A stretch of 64,000 bases of DNA from Paenibacillus sophorae (GTDB lineage Bacteria; Bacillota; Bacilli; Paenibacillales; Paenibacillaceae), in NCBI RefSeq assembly GCF_018966525.1, contig NZ_CP076607.1, positions 868,001 through 932,000 on the forward strand, read 5' to 3'. Below, piece after piece: positions 34,248 to 44,039 of the stretch; position 1 is the first letter of the stretch, and each line of letters begins with the position of its first letter. Below the pieces are notes generated by a model. It saw only the letters and a list, made by a program, of their open reading frames with translations, was not told where the DNA came from and did not search any database. A program made the translations under genes and the position numbers.

Positions 34248-34312
34248 ATATGGTTATGTCTTATGCCTTAAAATCCACTTCTGGAGCACCCCCATTTTGT
34301 CAGCGGCCTCTA

Positions 34313-35557
34313 TTACCCCGCCAACTGTTTCCCGTCGTACATATACGTCTTTTCCTGTCCGTCCACGATGGTCCGCAAATGCACGTTCCGGCCCCACAGC
34401 CGGTGAACGAGCGGAAGGGTGCGTTCGATGTATTTCCGGTCGAGCTCCAGTCCTTCGTAGCGGTTGTCGAGCAGCAGCTCGCCCCGGCCGTGCAGATCGT
34501 CGTCCTTGACGGTCAAGTAGGGGAAGCCGCCGTTGGTCCGCGAACGGATCAGATTATCCTTGATTTCGGCGACGTCCTTGGCCGTTACTTTGTATACCCG
34601 CTCTTCCTGCTTGAAGACGAAGAGATCCATCTCCTCCGCCAGCTCTTTCGTCAGATAGTTGCGGATGAACGATACGTCCGATTCTGTCTCCCGGATTTCA
34701 AACAGCGCTTTAAGCCCTTCCTTCTTCTCGATATGCCGCAGCATCATAAGGCCCAGATAGTACGGATTGATCCGTCCCGGGGAAGGCTGGATGACGCCTG
34801 CATTCATTTTGGCAAACTCAACAATTTCCGAATCGCTGAGGTCAAGCTCGCGGACGAGCTTTAGATGCCAGTAGCTGGCCCAGCCCTCGTTCATAATCTT
34901 CGTCTCCATCTGCGGCCAGAAATAGAGCATTTCGGCGCGGAGCATATACAGGATTTCCCTCTGCCATTCCTCCAGATACCGGCTATGGCCGGCGATATAG
35001 CCGATAACATCCTTCACTCCGCCGTCCGCTTCGCGGAAGCCCTCGGTTCGGCCGAACCGTACGAACGGATCAACATGCTCCTGAATGGCGATGCCCGCGT
35101 CCAGAAAGGCTTCGACTTCGTCCGAGCCGTATTCATGGCTGAACCGCTCGATGCGGTCGGCGAATACGGCCATGCGTTCAACCATCTGCCTGTCGGTGCC
35201 CGCGAACATGGCGTTATTTTTGAAGAAATCGCTGTGCCCCAGCACATGCGCCACAATCAGCTTGTTCTGAAGCAGCGTATTGCTGTCCAGCAGAAACGCA
35301 TAGCAGGGATCGGAGTTGATCACCAGCTCGTAAATTTTGCTCAGTCCATGGTCGTATTCCGTCTTCATACGCTGATAGGCTTTGCCGAAGCTCCAATGCG
35401 TGAACCGGGTCGGCATGCCGTAAGCTCCGATGGAGTACAGCACCTCGGCCGGGCATACCTGATAGCGCATCGGAAAGAAATCAAGCCCATGCTCCAGCGC
35501 AAGCTCCGTCAGGCGTTCAGCCGCCTGTTCCAACTGTTCCGCTTCTTGATCGATCAT
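34313..35557 (-). CDS. spoVR: SpoVR family protein
   Basis: 414 residues, close to B. subtilis SpoVR (about 468), which is needed for normal spore cortex. It has the family start GLDFFPMRYQVCPAEVLYS and the signature GMPTRFTHWSFGKAYQRMK. The ATG at 35557 follows AGGAGG by 11 bases. It is the last of three genes, prkA-yhbH-spoVR, 38 bases after yhbH, a conserved sporulation group across bacteria. Confidence 0.95.
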   Translation of the reverse strand: MIDQEAEQLEQAAERLTELALEHGLDFFPMRYQVCPAEVLYSIGAYGMPTRFTHWSFGKAYQRMKTEYDHGLSKIYELVINSDPCYAFLLDSNTLLQNKLIVAHVLGHSDFFKNNAMFAGTDRQMVERMAVFADRIERFSHEYGSDEVEAFLDAGIAIQEHVDPFVRFGRTEGFREADGGVKDVIGYIAGHSRYLEEWQREILYMLRAEMLYFWPQMETKIMNEGWASYWHLKLVRELDLSDSEIVEFAKMNAGVIQPSPGRINPYYLGLMMLRHIEKKEGLKALFEIRETESDVSFIRNYLTKELAEEMDLFVFKQEERVYKVTAKDVAEIKDNLIRSRTNGGFPYLTVKDDDLHGRGELLLDNRYEGLELDRKYIERTLPLVHRLWGRNVHLRTIVDGQEKTYMYDGKQLAG

Positions 35558-35595
35558 AAGTGCCGCCGCCTCCTGACGTAGAGATTGCCATGCCT

Positions 35596-36960
35596 TTAGC
35601 TTGCCGCCACCTCGTCGCCGAAGAACGCCTTCAGCGTCTTGAACACGTCTTCCTTTTCCTTCAGAATCGCCTGGACAAAGGCGGGAGAATTCAGGCCCGA
35701 GAGCGACTCCCAGAGCCGTTTGCTGCCGTAGATATGCTGCCGGATTTCACCATAGCCCAGCATGTTGACCTTCTCCAGCAGGTCGCCCGCCAGCTTCACG
35801 GTTGCGGGATTATCGCTGTCGAGATTATCTCCGTCCGAGAAGTGAAAGGCGTAGGCGTTGAACTGGCCCGGCGGATAGTCCGCATCCAGAATCGTATGCG
35901 CAAGTTCATATACCGAGGAACATTTCGTTCCGCCGCTCTCTCCTTTGCGGAAGAAGGAATCCTCGTCCACTTCTTTCGCCTCCGTGCAGTGAGATAGGAA
36001 CCGGATCTGCACATTCTCGTACTTGGTCCGCAGGAAGCGGACCATCCAGAAGAAGAAGCTGCGGGCCACGTACTTCTCGAAGCTGCCCATCGATCCCGAC
36101 GTATCCATCATGGCGAGCACGACGGCCGAGGACTGCGGCTTCCGGATATCATCCCATGTCTTGAACCGCAGATCGTCGCCGATAATCGGGCCAAGGACGG
36201 GAACCGCCGCGCCGGAATCCGGCATGTAACCGGCGCTTTCCGCCGAGTGCAGCCCAAGGGTCAGTCCGAGCCGCGCCGCCGTTCCGGCGAGATCATTCGT
36301 ACCCGGAGCCGGAACGGCTCCGGCAGTTCCGCCCATGGCGTCAGCGTCGGAGCCGTCGTAATCGGCGCCGGATTCCGACCACGCCGCCGCGCCTGGCGCT
36401 CCCGGCAGTCCGCCGCTTAGCGCCTGACGTTTGATCGCCTCGAACAACGTGCGCTTTTTGTCAACGTTCGAGATCATGCCTTGCTTGCGGACATCCTCGA
36501 ACCGGACGTCTTCGACCGTCAGATCGGGAGCGGCCTTGGGCTTCAGCTTCGGCAGCTTCAAATCCTCGAACACGAGCTCGGCAAGCTCATCGATCGTCAG
36601 CTCCGCCTCGTAATAATCGGCGCCCGGCTGATCGCCGGCTTCGGGTCCCTTGCCCGGTCCTGCCGCCTCACCGTCTCCCGCCTTGCCGATAATATCGCCG
36701 ACTTGGGTGCCGCCCTGTCCCTGTCCAACCTGCGGCTTGTCCTGGTTGTTGTAGCGGAACTTCGGCTCATCCAGGCTGCGGATCGGAACCTTGATCACTT
36801 TATCGCCCTGGGGCATTATAATCGACTCTTCGCTGACAAGGTCGGCGAGATTTTCACGAATCGCTTCCTTTACTTTGCGCTTGTGACGCTCCTGGTCGAT
36901 TTCTCCCTTGCGGTGCAGCGACCAGTCGTCGCGCGCGATCACGAACAATCGCTTGTCCAT
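35596..36960 (-). CDS. yhbH: YhbH/UPF0229 family sporulation protein
   Basis: 454 residues, DUF444 family. The C-terminal half resembles a von Willebrand-type metal site (MMDTSGSMGSFEKYVARSF), preceded by a charged linker of about 150 residues rich in Gly and acidic residues. The ATG at 36960 is better spaced from GGGAGGTG than the GTG at 36969. Members act with the PrkA kinase in sporulation and stress. Confidence 0.92.
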   Translation of the reverse strand: MDKRLFVIARDDWSLHRKGEIDQERHKRKVKEAIRENLADLVSEESIIMPQGDKVIKVPIRSLDEPKFRYNNQDKPQVGQGQGGTQVGDIIGKAGDGEAAGPGKGPEAGDQPGADYYEAELTIDELAELVFEDLKLPKLKPKAAPDLTVEDVRFEDVRKQGMISNVDKKRTLFEAIKRQALSGGLPGAPGAAAWSESGADYDGSDADAMGGTAGAVPAPGTNDLAGTAARLGLTLGLHSAESAGYMPDSGAAVPVLGPIIGDDLRFKTWDDIRKPQSSAVVLAMMDTSGSMGSFEKYVARSFFFWMVRFLRTKYENVQIRFLSHCTEAKEVDEDSFFRKGESGGTKCSSVYELAHTILDADYPPGQFNAYAFHFSDGDNLDSDNPATVKLAGDLLEKVNMLGYGEIRQHIYGSKRLWESLSGLNSPAFVQAILKEKEDVFKTLKAFFGDEVAAS

Positions 36961-37277
36961 GCCGCCCACCTCCCGGAATATATGGTTTCATTACCTGAAA
37001 ATGCAGTTGATCCGGCGTGTAATCGTACAGACGTGGAACAAGGAAAAGGGGCGTACGGCCTTAATAGCCGTCACCCACAGGTTGATGCGGGAAGGAGTTC
37101 CAGCAGGAATGCTCCTCCCGCTCTTTAAAGAGAAACGCTGCTGTAACGGCAAACTTGTCTGCTGCCAAGGCTTGTCTGTTCCCCGCCACCAATTCAGCAA
37201 TCCGAATACGATACCGGGCAAACGTCCTCGACTATCGATTCAGCGAGCTGAAACGGTTCCGAGGCCGAACCACCCCG
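36961..37277. other. Gap between prkA and yhbH
   Basis: 317 bases without an ORF or known RNA. The gap is unusual for a tight operon and may hold an internal promoter, but I see no convincing -35/-10 pair. Confidence 0.4.
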
Positions 37278-39179
37278 TCACCGATTCAGCAGACTGCCGA
37301 CGTATTTCATCAGCTCATTGGCGCAAGTGGCGCAGTAGCCGTGATGGTCGATCAGGCGCCGCGAGACCTCGTTCATGCGCTTGAGCTGGCTCTCGTCCGG
37401 GTTGATCGTCGAGGTTGTAATTTTGATGACGTCTTTCAGATCGGCGAACAGTTTCTTCTCAATGGCATCCTTCAGCGGCTCATGCGAGGTGTACTCGAAC
37501 TGCCGGCCGCGGCGCGCGAACGACGAGATTTTGATCAGAATTTCTTCGCGGAACGCCCGCTTCTGATTCTCGGTCACGCCGATCTGCTCCTCTATGGAGC
37601 GCATCAGCTTCTCATCGGGATCATGCTCTTCAGAGGTGATCGGGTCCTTGATCTTGTGGCCGCTGCAATACGCCTCGACATTATCCAGATAATTGTTAAG
37701 CATCGTGTGGGCCGATTCCTCGAACGAGTAGACAAAAGCGCGCTGCACTTCGGTCTTCGCCTTATGATCGTATTCTTTGCGGGCCTGCGTAATCAGATTC
37801 ATCAGCCGCTCGCGTTCTTCCTTGGAGATCGAAGGATGCTGGTCGAGCCCCTCTTTGAGGGAACGAAGTACATCCAGTGCGTTAATGCAGGACTTGCCGC
37901 CCTTGATCAGCGCGCTGGAAATGCGGTTGATGACATAACGGGGGTCGACCCCGGACATGCCCTCGTCGGGATGCTCCCGCCGCAGCTCGTCCACATCGCC
38001 CTTCTTCACGCCGTCGACTTCGACGCCGTCGTAGAGGTACATTTTTTTGACAAGATCAATTCCGGGCTTTCTTGGTTCTTTGAGACGGGACATCACAGTG
38101 AAGACAGAGGCGGTCCAGAGCGCTCCGGGAGCCAGATGCACCTGATTGTTCAGGCCCGAGGCGTCAACAAGCTTGCGGTAAATCCGTTCTTCCTGGCTGG
38201 CTTTCAGATTATAGGGTATACGCATGACAATCATGCGGGAGTGGAGGGCTTCATTCTTCTTATTGGAGATAAATGCGCGGTATTCGGTTTCGTTCGTATG
38301 GGCTATGATCAGTTCGTCGGCGGATATGAGCGCAAATCGTCCCGCTTTAAAATTGCCTTCCTGCGTCAATGAAAGCAAATTCCACAGAAACTTTTCATCG
38401 CATTTCAGAATTTCTTGAAATTCCATCAGGCCGCGGTTGGCCTTGTTAAGTTCGCCGTCAAAACGGTAGGCCCTGGGGTCGGATTCGGAGCCGTAACGGG
38501 TAATGGTTGAAAAATCAATACTGCCCGTCAGATCGGCAATATCCTGCGATTTAGGGTCCGACGGAGCGAAGGTTCCGATTCCTGTCCGGTCGCTCTCCGA
38601 GAACAGAACCCTGACAACGGGCATGTCCTCAATCCGGCCTCCGTATTCACTCTCCAGCCTCATCCGGCAGACCGGGCAGAGATCGCCTTCGATATGCACC
38701 CCGTACTCCTTGCGGAATTCCTCGCGCAGCTCGCGGGGTATAAGATGAAGAGGTTCTTCCTGCATCGGGCAGTCTTTAATGGCGTAGAGCGCGCCTTCCG
38801 GCGTGCGTGTAAAAGATTCGAGACCGTTCTTCAGCAGGGTGACCAGTGTCGATTTGCCGCCGCTGACCGGACCCATGAGGAGCAACAGACGCTTGCGGAC
38901 ATCAAGCCGCTGGGCCGAAGGCCGGAAATATTCTTCCACGAGCAGTTGAATGGAGTCCTCAAGTCCGAACAGGGTTCCGCTGAAAAAAGCGTACTCCCGC
39001 CGGCCGTCCCCCAGCTCGGTTATACCTGCCGCCTCGATCATCCGGTAGACCAGTTCGTGCGCTGTCCCGGCGATTCGCGGATTCTCTCTAACAAGCTGCA
39101 GGTAATCGAGAAAGGAGCCTTCCCAGAAGAGATCATTCTCCTTGTCCCGATACGTTAGTAATTTTTCCAAGAACGTCAT
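37278..39179 (-). CDS. prkA: PrkA serine protein kinase
   Basis: 633 residues, nearly the B. subtilis length (631). It has the AAA-like Walker A in LLLMGPVSGGKSTLV, a PrkA AAA domain (EYFRPSAQRLDVRKRLLL), an arginine-rich middle and the C-terminal kinase-like domain. PrkA is a serine kinase or AAA+ protease-type protein that modulates sporulation regulators. The start ATG has GGGAGG 8 bases upstream. First gene of the minus-strand sporulation operon. Confidence 0.95.
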   Translation of the reverse strand: MTFLEKLLTYRDKENDLFWEGSFLDYLQLVRENPRIAGTAHELVYRMIEAAGITELGDGRREYAFFSGTLFGLEDSIQLLVEEYFRPSAQRLDVRKRLLLLMGPVSGGKSTLVTLLKNGLESFTRTPEGALYAIKDCPMQEEPLHLIPRELREEFRKEYGVHIEGDLCPVCRMRLESEYGGRIEDMPVVRVLFSESDRTGIGTFAPSDPKSQDIADLTGSIDFSTITRYGSESDPRAYRFDGELNKANRGLMEFQEILKCDEKFLWNLLSLTQEGNFKAGRFALISADELIIAHTNETEYRAFISNKKNEALHSRMIVMRIPYNLKASQEERIYRKLVDASGLNNQVHLAPGALWTASVFTVMSRLKEPRKPGIDLVKKMYLYDGVEVDGVKKGDVDELRREHPDEGMSGVDPRYVINRISSALIKGGKSCINALDVLRSLKEGLDQHPSISKEERERLMNLITQARKEYDHKAKTEVQRAFVYSFEESAHTMLNNYLDNVEAYCSGHKIKDPITSEEHDPDEKLMRSIEEQIGVTENQKRAFREEILIKISSFARRGRQFEYTSHEPLKDAIEKKLFADLKDVIKITTSTINPDESQLKRMNEVSRRLIDHHGYCATCANELMKYVGSLLNR

Positions 39180-39669
39180 GCTTACCGCCTCCCTCTTTTA
39201 ATGTCATTCGTGAAAGGTTCAAGGTGACAGATGCAGCGCAAGTGCATAAAGACAGCGCGTCCATTCCGACAGAGCAGTAGAGACATAGTTCTTGCATATT
39301 TAGTTGTCTATAAAGTGTAGCATAAACTCTATCATCTAGCGACAACAAAAATGTCATACGGGAAGTAGAAACGGAGAGTAAACAGGAATATTCACAAAAA
39401 TTTTAAACAATTTTAAGGTTTCTTTGATATGTAAATTGACATTTTGATGAAAAATTTAGAAAAAGAGTCTTCGTTGGCCTGTCTTATGTCATAGAAGACG
39501 ACAAAGAGAGCACCCGCCCCTATGAGTTTCTTCATTTGTTCAGGACGGAATAACGAATACAATTAGCGCCATATTCATTTAAAAATATTAAGGTTGGCGA
39601 ATGAGCTGTTCCAGGCAGTATAGGCGGACATAGATGAAGGGGCTCTCGTCTGAACAGGAGGATTAAGCT
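39180..39669. other. Divergent intergenic region prkA/modD
   Basis: 490 bases containing the promoters of both genes; AT-rich in the middle. A TTGACA at 39436-39441 has no good -10 partner. No ORF or RNA recognised. Confidence 0.4.
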
Positions 39670-40521
39670 ATGATTTACATTTCCGATGAAGCGATCGACC
39701 GGATGATCGGGGAGGATGTCCCGTACGTCGATCTGACGACCTGGGCGCTGGACATTGGCGGATCGCCGGGAACCATCGAGTACTTCTCCAGAGAACATGC
39801 GGTGCTGTGCGGAACCGAGGAGGTGCTGCGCATGTTCGCCAAGCTGGGGGTAACCCCGGTATTCAGCCTTCCGTCGGGAACGAAGGTTGAGCCCGGGCAA
39901 GTATATCTGTCAGGCAAAGGCACGGCCCGTTCGCTCCATATGGCCTGGAAAGTGACGCAAAATTTGCTGGAATGCTGCTCCGGCATTGCAACCAAGACAA
40001 GGCGGATCGTGGACAAAGTGAAGTCGGTCAATCCGGATGTCTCCGTGGTGAGCACGAGAAAAAGCTTTCCCGGCACCAAAGCGATGAGCGTCAAGGCGAT
40101 TTTGTACGGCGGCGCCGCACCCCATCGCCTGGGACTGTCCGAGACGGTGCTGGTTTTCAAGGAGCACGCAAGCTTCTGCGGCGGACCGGATGCCTTCGTG
40201 GAGCGGATCGGCGAGCTGAAGTCCAAGGTGCCGGAGAAAAAGCTGGTCGTCGAGACGGATTCCATAGAATACGGTCTCCGTCTGTGCCGCGCCGGGGTGG
40301 ACTGCCTGCAGTTTGATAAGCTGCCGCCGGATGTGCTGCTTGCGGGAAGTGCGGAGCTTCGGGCCGCGAATCCGAATGTGGTGCTCCTGGCGGCAGGAGG
40401 CATCGACGAGCATAATGCTGAAGCTTACGCGGCTTCCGGTGTCGATGTGCTGGTGACGACGAGCCTGTTCTTCGCGAAGCCGCTCGATATGAGCGTCCGG
40501 CTGCTGCCGGACGGAGAGTGA
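39670..40521 (+). CDS. modD: ModD-like pyrophosphorylase (molybdate-associated, NadC-family)
   Basis: 283 residues in the quinolinate/nicotinate phosphoribosyltransferase superfamily, closest by pattern to ModD: DVPYVDLTTWALDIGG, the NadC-like STRKSFPGTKAMSVKAILYGG and AAGGIDEHNAEAYAASGVDVLV. Characterised NadC enzymes convert quinolinate to NaMN; ModD is found with molybdate transporters and its exact reaction is not established. AGGAGG precedes the ATG. No molybdate transport genes are visible in the window. Confidence 0.78.
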   Translation: MIYISDEAIDRMIGEDVPYVDLTTWALDIGGSPGTIEYFSREHAVLCGTEEVLRMFAKLGVTPVFSLPSGTKVEPGQVYLSGKGTARSLHMAWKVTQNLLECCSGIATKTRRIVDKVKSVNPDVSVVSTRKSFPGTKAMSVKAILYGGAAPHRLGLSETVLVFKEHASFCGGPDAFVERIGELKSKVPEKKLVVETDSIEYGLRLCRAGVDCLQFDKLPPDVLLAGSAELRAANPNVVLLAAGGIDEHNAEAYAASGVDVLVTTSLFFAKPLDMSVRLLPDGE

Positions 40522-40678
40522 GCGGGAACGCCGGGAAGCGGCCCAGGGGCACGGGGCGAATCGCCTGCGCTGCTTGCTGCTCCCCAAAATTTGCCCCGCC
40601 CCCCTTTTAATAGATATAATGAGAGGAGTATAATATAAAGGACTGCGTTTAATCACTGTTGAAAGAGAGCGATAAAGT

Positions 40679-41398
40679 ATGGGCCGTAAGTGGAATAATA
40701 TCAAGGAAAAGAAGGCGTCCAAGGATGCCAACACAAGTCGTATATATGCAAGATTCGGACGTGAAATCTATGTAGTGGCCAAGCAGGGCGAGCCGGATCC
40801 GGAATCGAACCGGGCGCTGAAGGTCGTGCTGGAGCGCGCCAAGACGTACAATGTTCCGAAAGCGATCATTGACCGTGCGCTTGAGAAAGCGAAAGGCAAT
40901 TCAGATGAGACTTACGATGAGCTTCGCTATGAGGGCTTCGGACCGAACGGTTCGATGATTATCGTCGACGCGCTGACCAATAATGTCAACCGCACCGCCT
41001 CCGAAGTGCGCGCCGCATTCAGCAAGAATGGCGGCAGCCTGGGCGTCAGCGGATCGGTCAGCTATATGTTCGATTCGACGGCGGTCATCGGCCTGGTCGG
41101 CAAGAGTGCGGAGGAAGTGCTGGAACTTCTAATGGAAGCGGATGTGGACGCGCGCGATATTCTGGAAGAAGACGAAGCCGTCATCGTCTACGCCGCGCCG
41201 GATCAGTTCCATGCCGTTCAGGAAGCGTTCAAGAATGCGGGCGTAACCGAGTTTACGGTTGCCGAACTGACCATGCTTCCCCAGAACTATGTGACGATTC
41301 CGGAAGATTCTGAGGCTCAGTTCGAGAAGCTGATTGACGTTCTGGAGGATTTGGAAGACGTGCAGCAGGTGTATCATAACGTGGATTCCGAAGAATAG
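40679..41398 (+). CDS. yebC: YebC/PmpR family regulator
   Basis: 239 residues, the full YebC/TACO1 length with the typical N-terminus MGRKWNNIKEKKASKDANTS and the conserved YEGFGPNGSMIIVDALTDN-like block (here EGFGPNGSMIIVDALTNN). Family members act as DNA-binding regulators or translation factors that relieve ribosome stalling. The terminator at 41414-41460 follows. Confidence 0.94.
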   Translation: MGRKWNNIKEKKASKDANTSRIYARFGREIYVVAKQGEPDPESNRALKVVLERAKTYNVPKAIIDRALEKAKGNSDETYDELRYEGFGPNGSMIIVDALTNNVNRTASEVRAAFSKNGGSLGVSGSVSYMFDSTAVIGLVGKSAEEVLELLMEADVDARDILEEDEAVIVYAAPDQFHAVQEAFKNAGVTEFTVAELTMLPQNYVTIPEDSEAQFEKLIDVLEDLEDVQQVYHNVDSEE

Positions 41399-41413
41399 TC
41401 TTTTGTTTCTAGC

Positions 41414-41460
41414 AGAAACGGCTGCCGTCCTTAACACAGGATGTGGCAGCCGTTTCTTTT
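41414..41460. terminator. Bidirectional terminator yebC/udk
   Basis: AGAAACGGCTGCC (41414-41426) pairs exactly with GGCAGCCGTTTCT (41445-41457), with T-rich sequence on both strands between convergent genes. Confidence 0.88.
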
Positions 41461-41518
41461 GTATCCGCGAAATCGTAGGGCGGCGAATCATTCGTATTGT
41501 GATTCTTGCATAATAGCG

Positions 41519-42151
41519 CTAGGCGCCGGTCCAGTTTGCGCCAGTCAAATATTTTTCGGTCAGGACGGACAGCAGTTGAATGCCGACCTCGTTCTGCCCG
41601 CCTTCGGGAATAATCAGGTCGGCGTATTTCTTAGATGGCTCGATAAACGCTTCATGCATCGGTTTGACCGTTGTTAAATACTGCTGATGAATCGACTGGA
41701 TGGTGCGGCCGCGTTCCTCGATATCCCGCAGGACCCGGCGCAGAATGCGGACATCAGGGTCGGTGTCGACGAACACTTTGATGTCGAGCAGTGCGCGCAG
41801 GTCCTCGTCGGACAGCACATGCAGCCCTTCGATAATGACGATATTGTTCGGCAGCAGCTCGACCGTGTTCTCCGTGGAGCGGGTATGAACGGTAAAATCG
41901 TACACCGGCGCCTGAGCAGGCTGCCCCGTTCTTAGCAGCTTCAGATGCTCGATCAAGAGCTCGTTATCGAAGGCGAACGGATGGTCATAGTTGATCGCCT
42001 CGCGCTCGGCAAGACTGAGATGCGAGTGGTCTTTATAATAATTGTCCTGAGAGATAAAAGTGACTTTGCCCGGACCGAGACGGTCGATGACGGAGCGGGC
42101 CACCGTTGTTTTGCCGGAGCCTGTTCCGCCGGCAATTCCTATAATAAGCAT
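41519..42151 (-). CDS. udk: Uridine kinase
   Basis: 210 residues, close to B. subtilis Udk (211). It has Walker A GIAGGTGSGKTTV, the nucleoside-site motif SQDNYYKDHSHL, PFAFD and IIPEGG. It phosphorylates uridine and cytidine in pyrimidine salvage. Convergent with yebC. Confidence 0.95.
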   Translation of the reverse strand: MLIIGIAGGTGSGKTTVARSVIDRLGPGKVTFISQDNYYKDHSHLSLAEREAINYDHPFAFDNELLIEHLKLLRTGQPAQAPVYDFTVHTRSTENTVELLPNNIVIIEGLHVLSDEDLRALLDIKVFVDTDPDVRILRRVLRDIEERGRTIQSIHQQYLTTVKPMHEAFIEPSKKYADLIIPEGGQNEVGIQLLSVLTEKYLTGANWTGA

Positions 42152-42440
42152 AGCGTTTTCATAAACCTCCCTAACCTATTCCCTTTGTCAATTCCAGTAT
42201 TGTAGCACAGCGGCCTTAATTTTTCACCTTGTCCCTTCCGGAAATACTCTCCTTCCGATGGAATTCTGTTGTCTGCGCATTGAACAAGCGATGCAGGCCG
42301 TTACAAGCATTATGCATATCGGTCTATTCAGAGATTGTTATATACTATTTATATCAACATGAACGCAATAAGCGCATATTATTCGGGCTAATTAAACTCA
42401 GCATTTTGTTGGGTGCTCAAATTAAGAAAGGATGAAGAAG

Positions 42441-42779
42441 ATGAATCGAAAAATTATTTTTCTTACGACAGACAGCATGGGAAACGGGGATACCCGGCTT
42501 GGGGAACAGCTTTTGGAGACCTACTTTACGCTTCTGAAGCAGCAGGAGCAGCTTCCGGCTGCAGTATTCTGCATCAACCGGGGAGTGCTCGCGCTAACGG
42601 GGAAATCGATGGCCTCCCTTCATTTAAAAGAACTGGCCGATCGCGGGGTTCCGGTATTGGCCTGCGCCACTTGCGTGAACTACTACGGGGTGGGCGATCA
42701 GCTGTATGCGGGAGAAGTATCGAGCATGGGGCATTTTATCGAGCTGTCAGCGCAGTATGAAGTGGTTACGGTATCCTAA
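42441..42779 (+). CDS. DsrE-like protein (YedF C-terminal type)
   Basis: 112 residues from the ATG at 42441 (GAAAGGA upstream). It has the DsrE fold of the YedF group: IIFLTTDSMGNGDTRLGEQLLETY and the Cys motif LACATCVNYYGVGDQL. YedF proteins are linked with selenium/sulfur transfer. Here the N-terminal TusA-like domain of YedF is absent. It is 57 bases before the threonine aldolase gene and probably co-transcribed. Confidence 0.82.
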   Translation: MNRKIIFLTTDSMGNGDTRLGEQLLETYFTLLKQQEQLPAAVFCINRGVLALTGKSMASLHLKELADRGVPVLACATCVNYYGVGDQLYAGEVSSMGHFIELSAQYEVVTVS

Positions 42780-42836
42780 AATATTCACCGGACAGGCAGC
42801 AGCGGCTAGAGCTATTTCGAAGGAGAAACATATAAC

Positions 42837-43928
42837 ATGAATAACAAACCGCTTCAGGAGGCGTTTAACCGGACCGCATACCCAATAACCGGCCACGGCA
42901 AACGGAATATTGGAGTATTGAAGGATGCGCTGAACGCCTATGATGGCGATCTGGACAGCGACATGTACGGCGAGGGCAGCTTACTTGAGGATTTTCAAGG
43001 CAAAATGGCCGGGATTCTCGGAAAAGAAAAAGCCGTCTTCTTCCCCAGCGGCACGATGGCGCAGCAGATTGCACTGCGGATCTGGTGCGACCGGAAGGGG
43101 ATTAAGAGAGTCGCGTACCACCCGCTATGCCATCTGGAGATTCACGAACAGCGGGGACTTCACGAGCTTCATGGAATTGAGCCGATACTGCTTGGCGGCA
43201 AGAACAGGCTGATCCGACTCAGCGATGTGCAGGAAATGCATGGAAAAATCGCATGTCTGCTGCTTGAGCTGCCCCAGCGTGAAATCGGCGGGCAGCTGCC
43301 GGATTTCGGTGAGCTGGAAGCGATAGCGGCCTGCTGCCGCGAGCGGGGAATCGCTCTTCACCTGGACGGAGCAAGATTGTTCGAGATTCTGCCCTACTAT
43401 CAGAAATCCGCGGCTGAAGTCTGCGCGTTATTTGATAGCGTATACATCTCTTTTTATAAGGGCATTGGCGGGATTGCCGGAGCGGTTCTCGCAGGCGATA
43501 TTGGACTCGGGGAAGCGTCCAAGGTATGGAAGAGACGTCATGGCGGGGATTTGATCAGCCTGTACCCGTACATTCTCTCCGCCGATTATTATTTCAAAGA
43601 GAGATTACCTAACATGGGACGGTACTATGAGGAGGCGGTGGAACTGGCTGGTCTGTTTAACAAATGCCAACAAATTTCCACTCTTCCGGCAGAGCCTGTC
43701 TCGAATATGTTCCATGTCCACGTGACAATGCCTAAAGAACGGCTGGAGCCTTTGCTGATGGAGTTATATGAGGAAACTGGCGTCGGATTAACGCATTATT
43801 TAAGGGAAACCGGCGAAACCTCCTGCTATTTCGAGATTAGTGTCGGCGACCGGTATGCCCTTATTCCTAAGGAAGAACTTCGCCGGGCGTTTGCCATATT
43901 GGATGAAAAACTGGCTGTCTCATTGTGA
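42837..43928 (+). CDS. Low-specificity threonine aldolase / beta-eliminating lyase family
   Basis: 363 residues, PLP fold type I. The PLP Lys is in ISFYKGIGGIAGAV, with an upstream LHLDGARLFE Asp that binds the PLP nitrogen. Family members split threonine or allo-threonine into glycine and acetaldehyde. Beta-eliminating lyases are related, so substrate is not certain. GAAGGAG lies upstream. Confidence 0.86.
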   Translation: MNNKPLQEAFNRTAYPITGHGKRNIGVLKDALNAYDGDLDSDMYGEGSLLEDFQGKMAGILGKEKAVFFPSGTMAQQIALRIWCDRKGIKRVAYHPLCHLEIHEQRGLHELHGIEPILLGGKNRLIRLSDVQEMHGKIACLLLELPQREIGGQLPDFGELEAIAACCRERGIALHLDGARLFEILPYYQKSAAEVCALFDSVYISFYKGIGGIAGAVLAGDIGLGEASKVWKRRHGGDLISLYPYILSADYYFKERLPNMGRYYEEAVELAGLFNKCQQISTLPAEPVSNMFHVHVTMPKERLEPLLMELYEETGVGLTHYLRETGETSCYFEISVGDRYALIPKEELRRAFAILDEKLAVSL

Positions 43929-44039
43929 TAAAACACAATCATGACAGATAAACTTTTGAATTTTCACCAAATGGCAAGCCTGCAATGTATGTTATCATTC
44001 TTTACATAGTAAACATTCACCAGACAGGAGATGTTAAGA

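Larger units (their letters stand above)
33720..34312. other. Intergenic region between the IS element and spoVR
   Basis: About 590 bases without an intact gene. It contains a short coding remnant (separate entry) and a hairpin near 34196-34247. I see no RNA gene. Confidence 0.5.

Noticed and set aside
36961..37277. Sigma-E-like CATATATT upstream of yhbH
   Set aside because: The -10-like word is too close to the ribosome binding site, and no clear -35 at the right spacing was found.
37155..38372. 405-codon plus-strand ORF opposite prkA
   Set aside because: Antisense shadow of prkA; no ribosome site or domain, and the minus strand has the full PrkA sequence.
39436..39441. TTGACA as promoter of modD
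   Set aside because: No -10-like sequence at 16-18 bases spacing.
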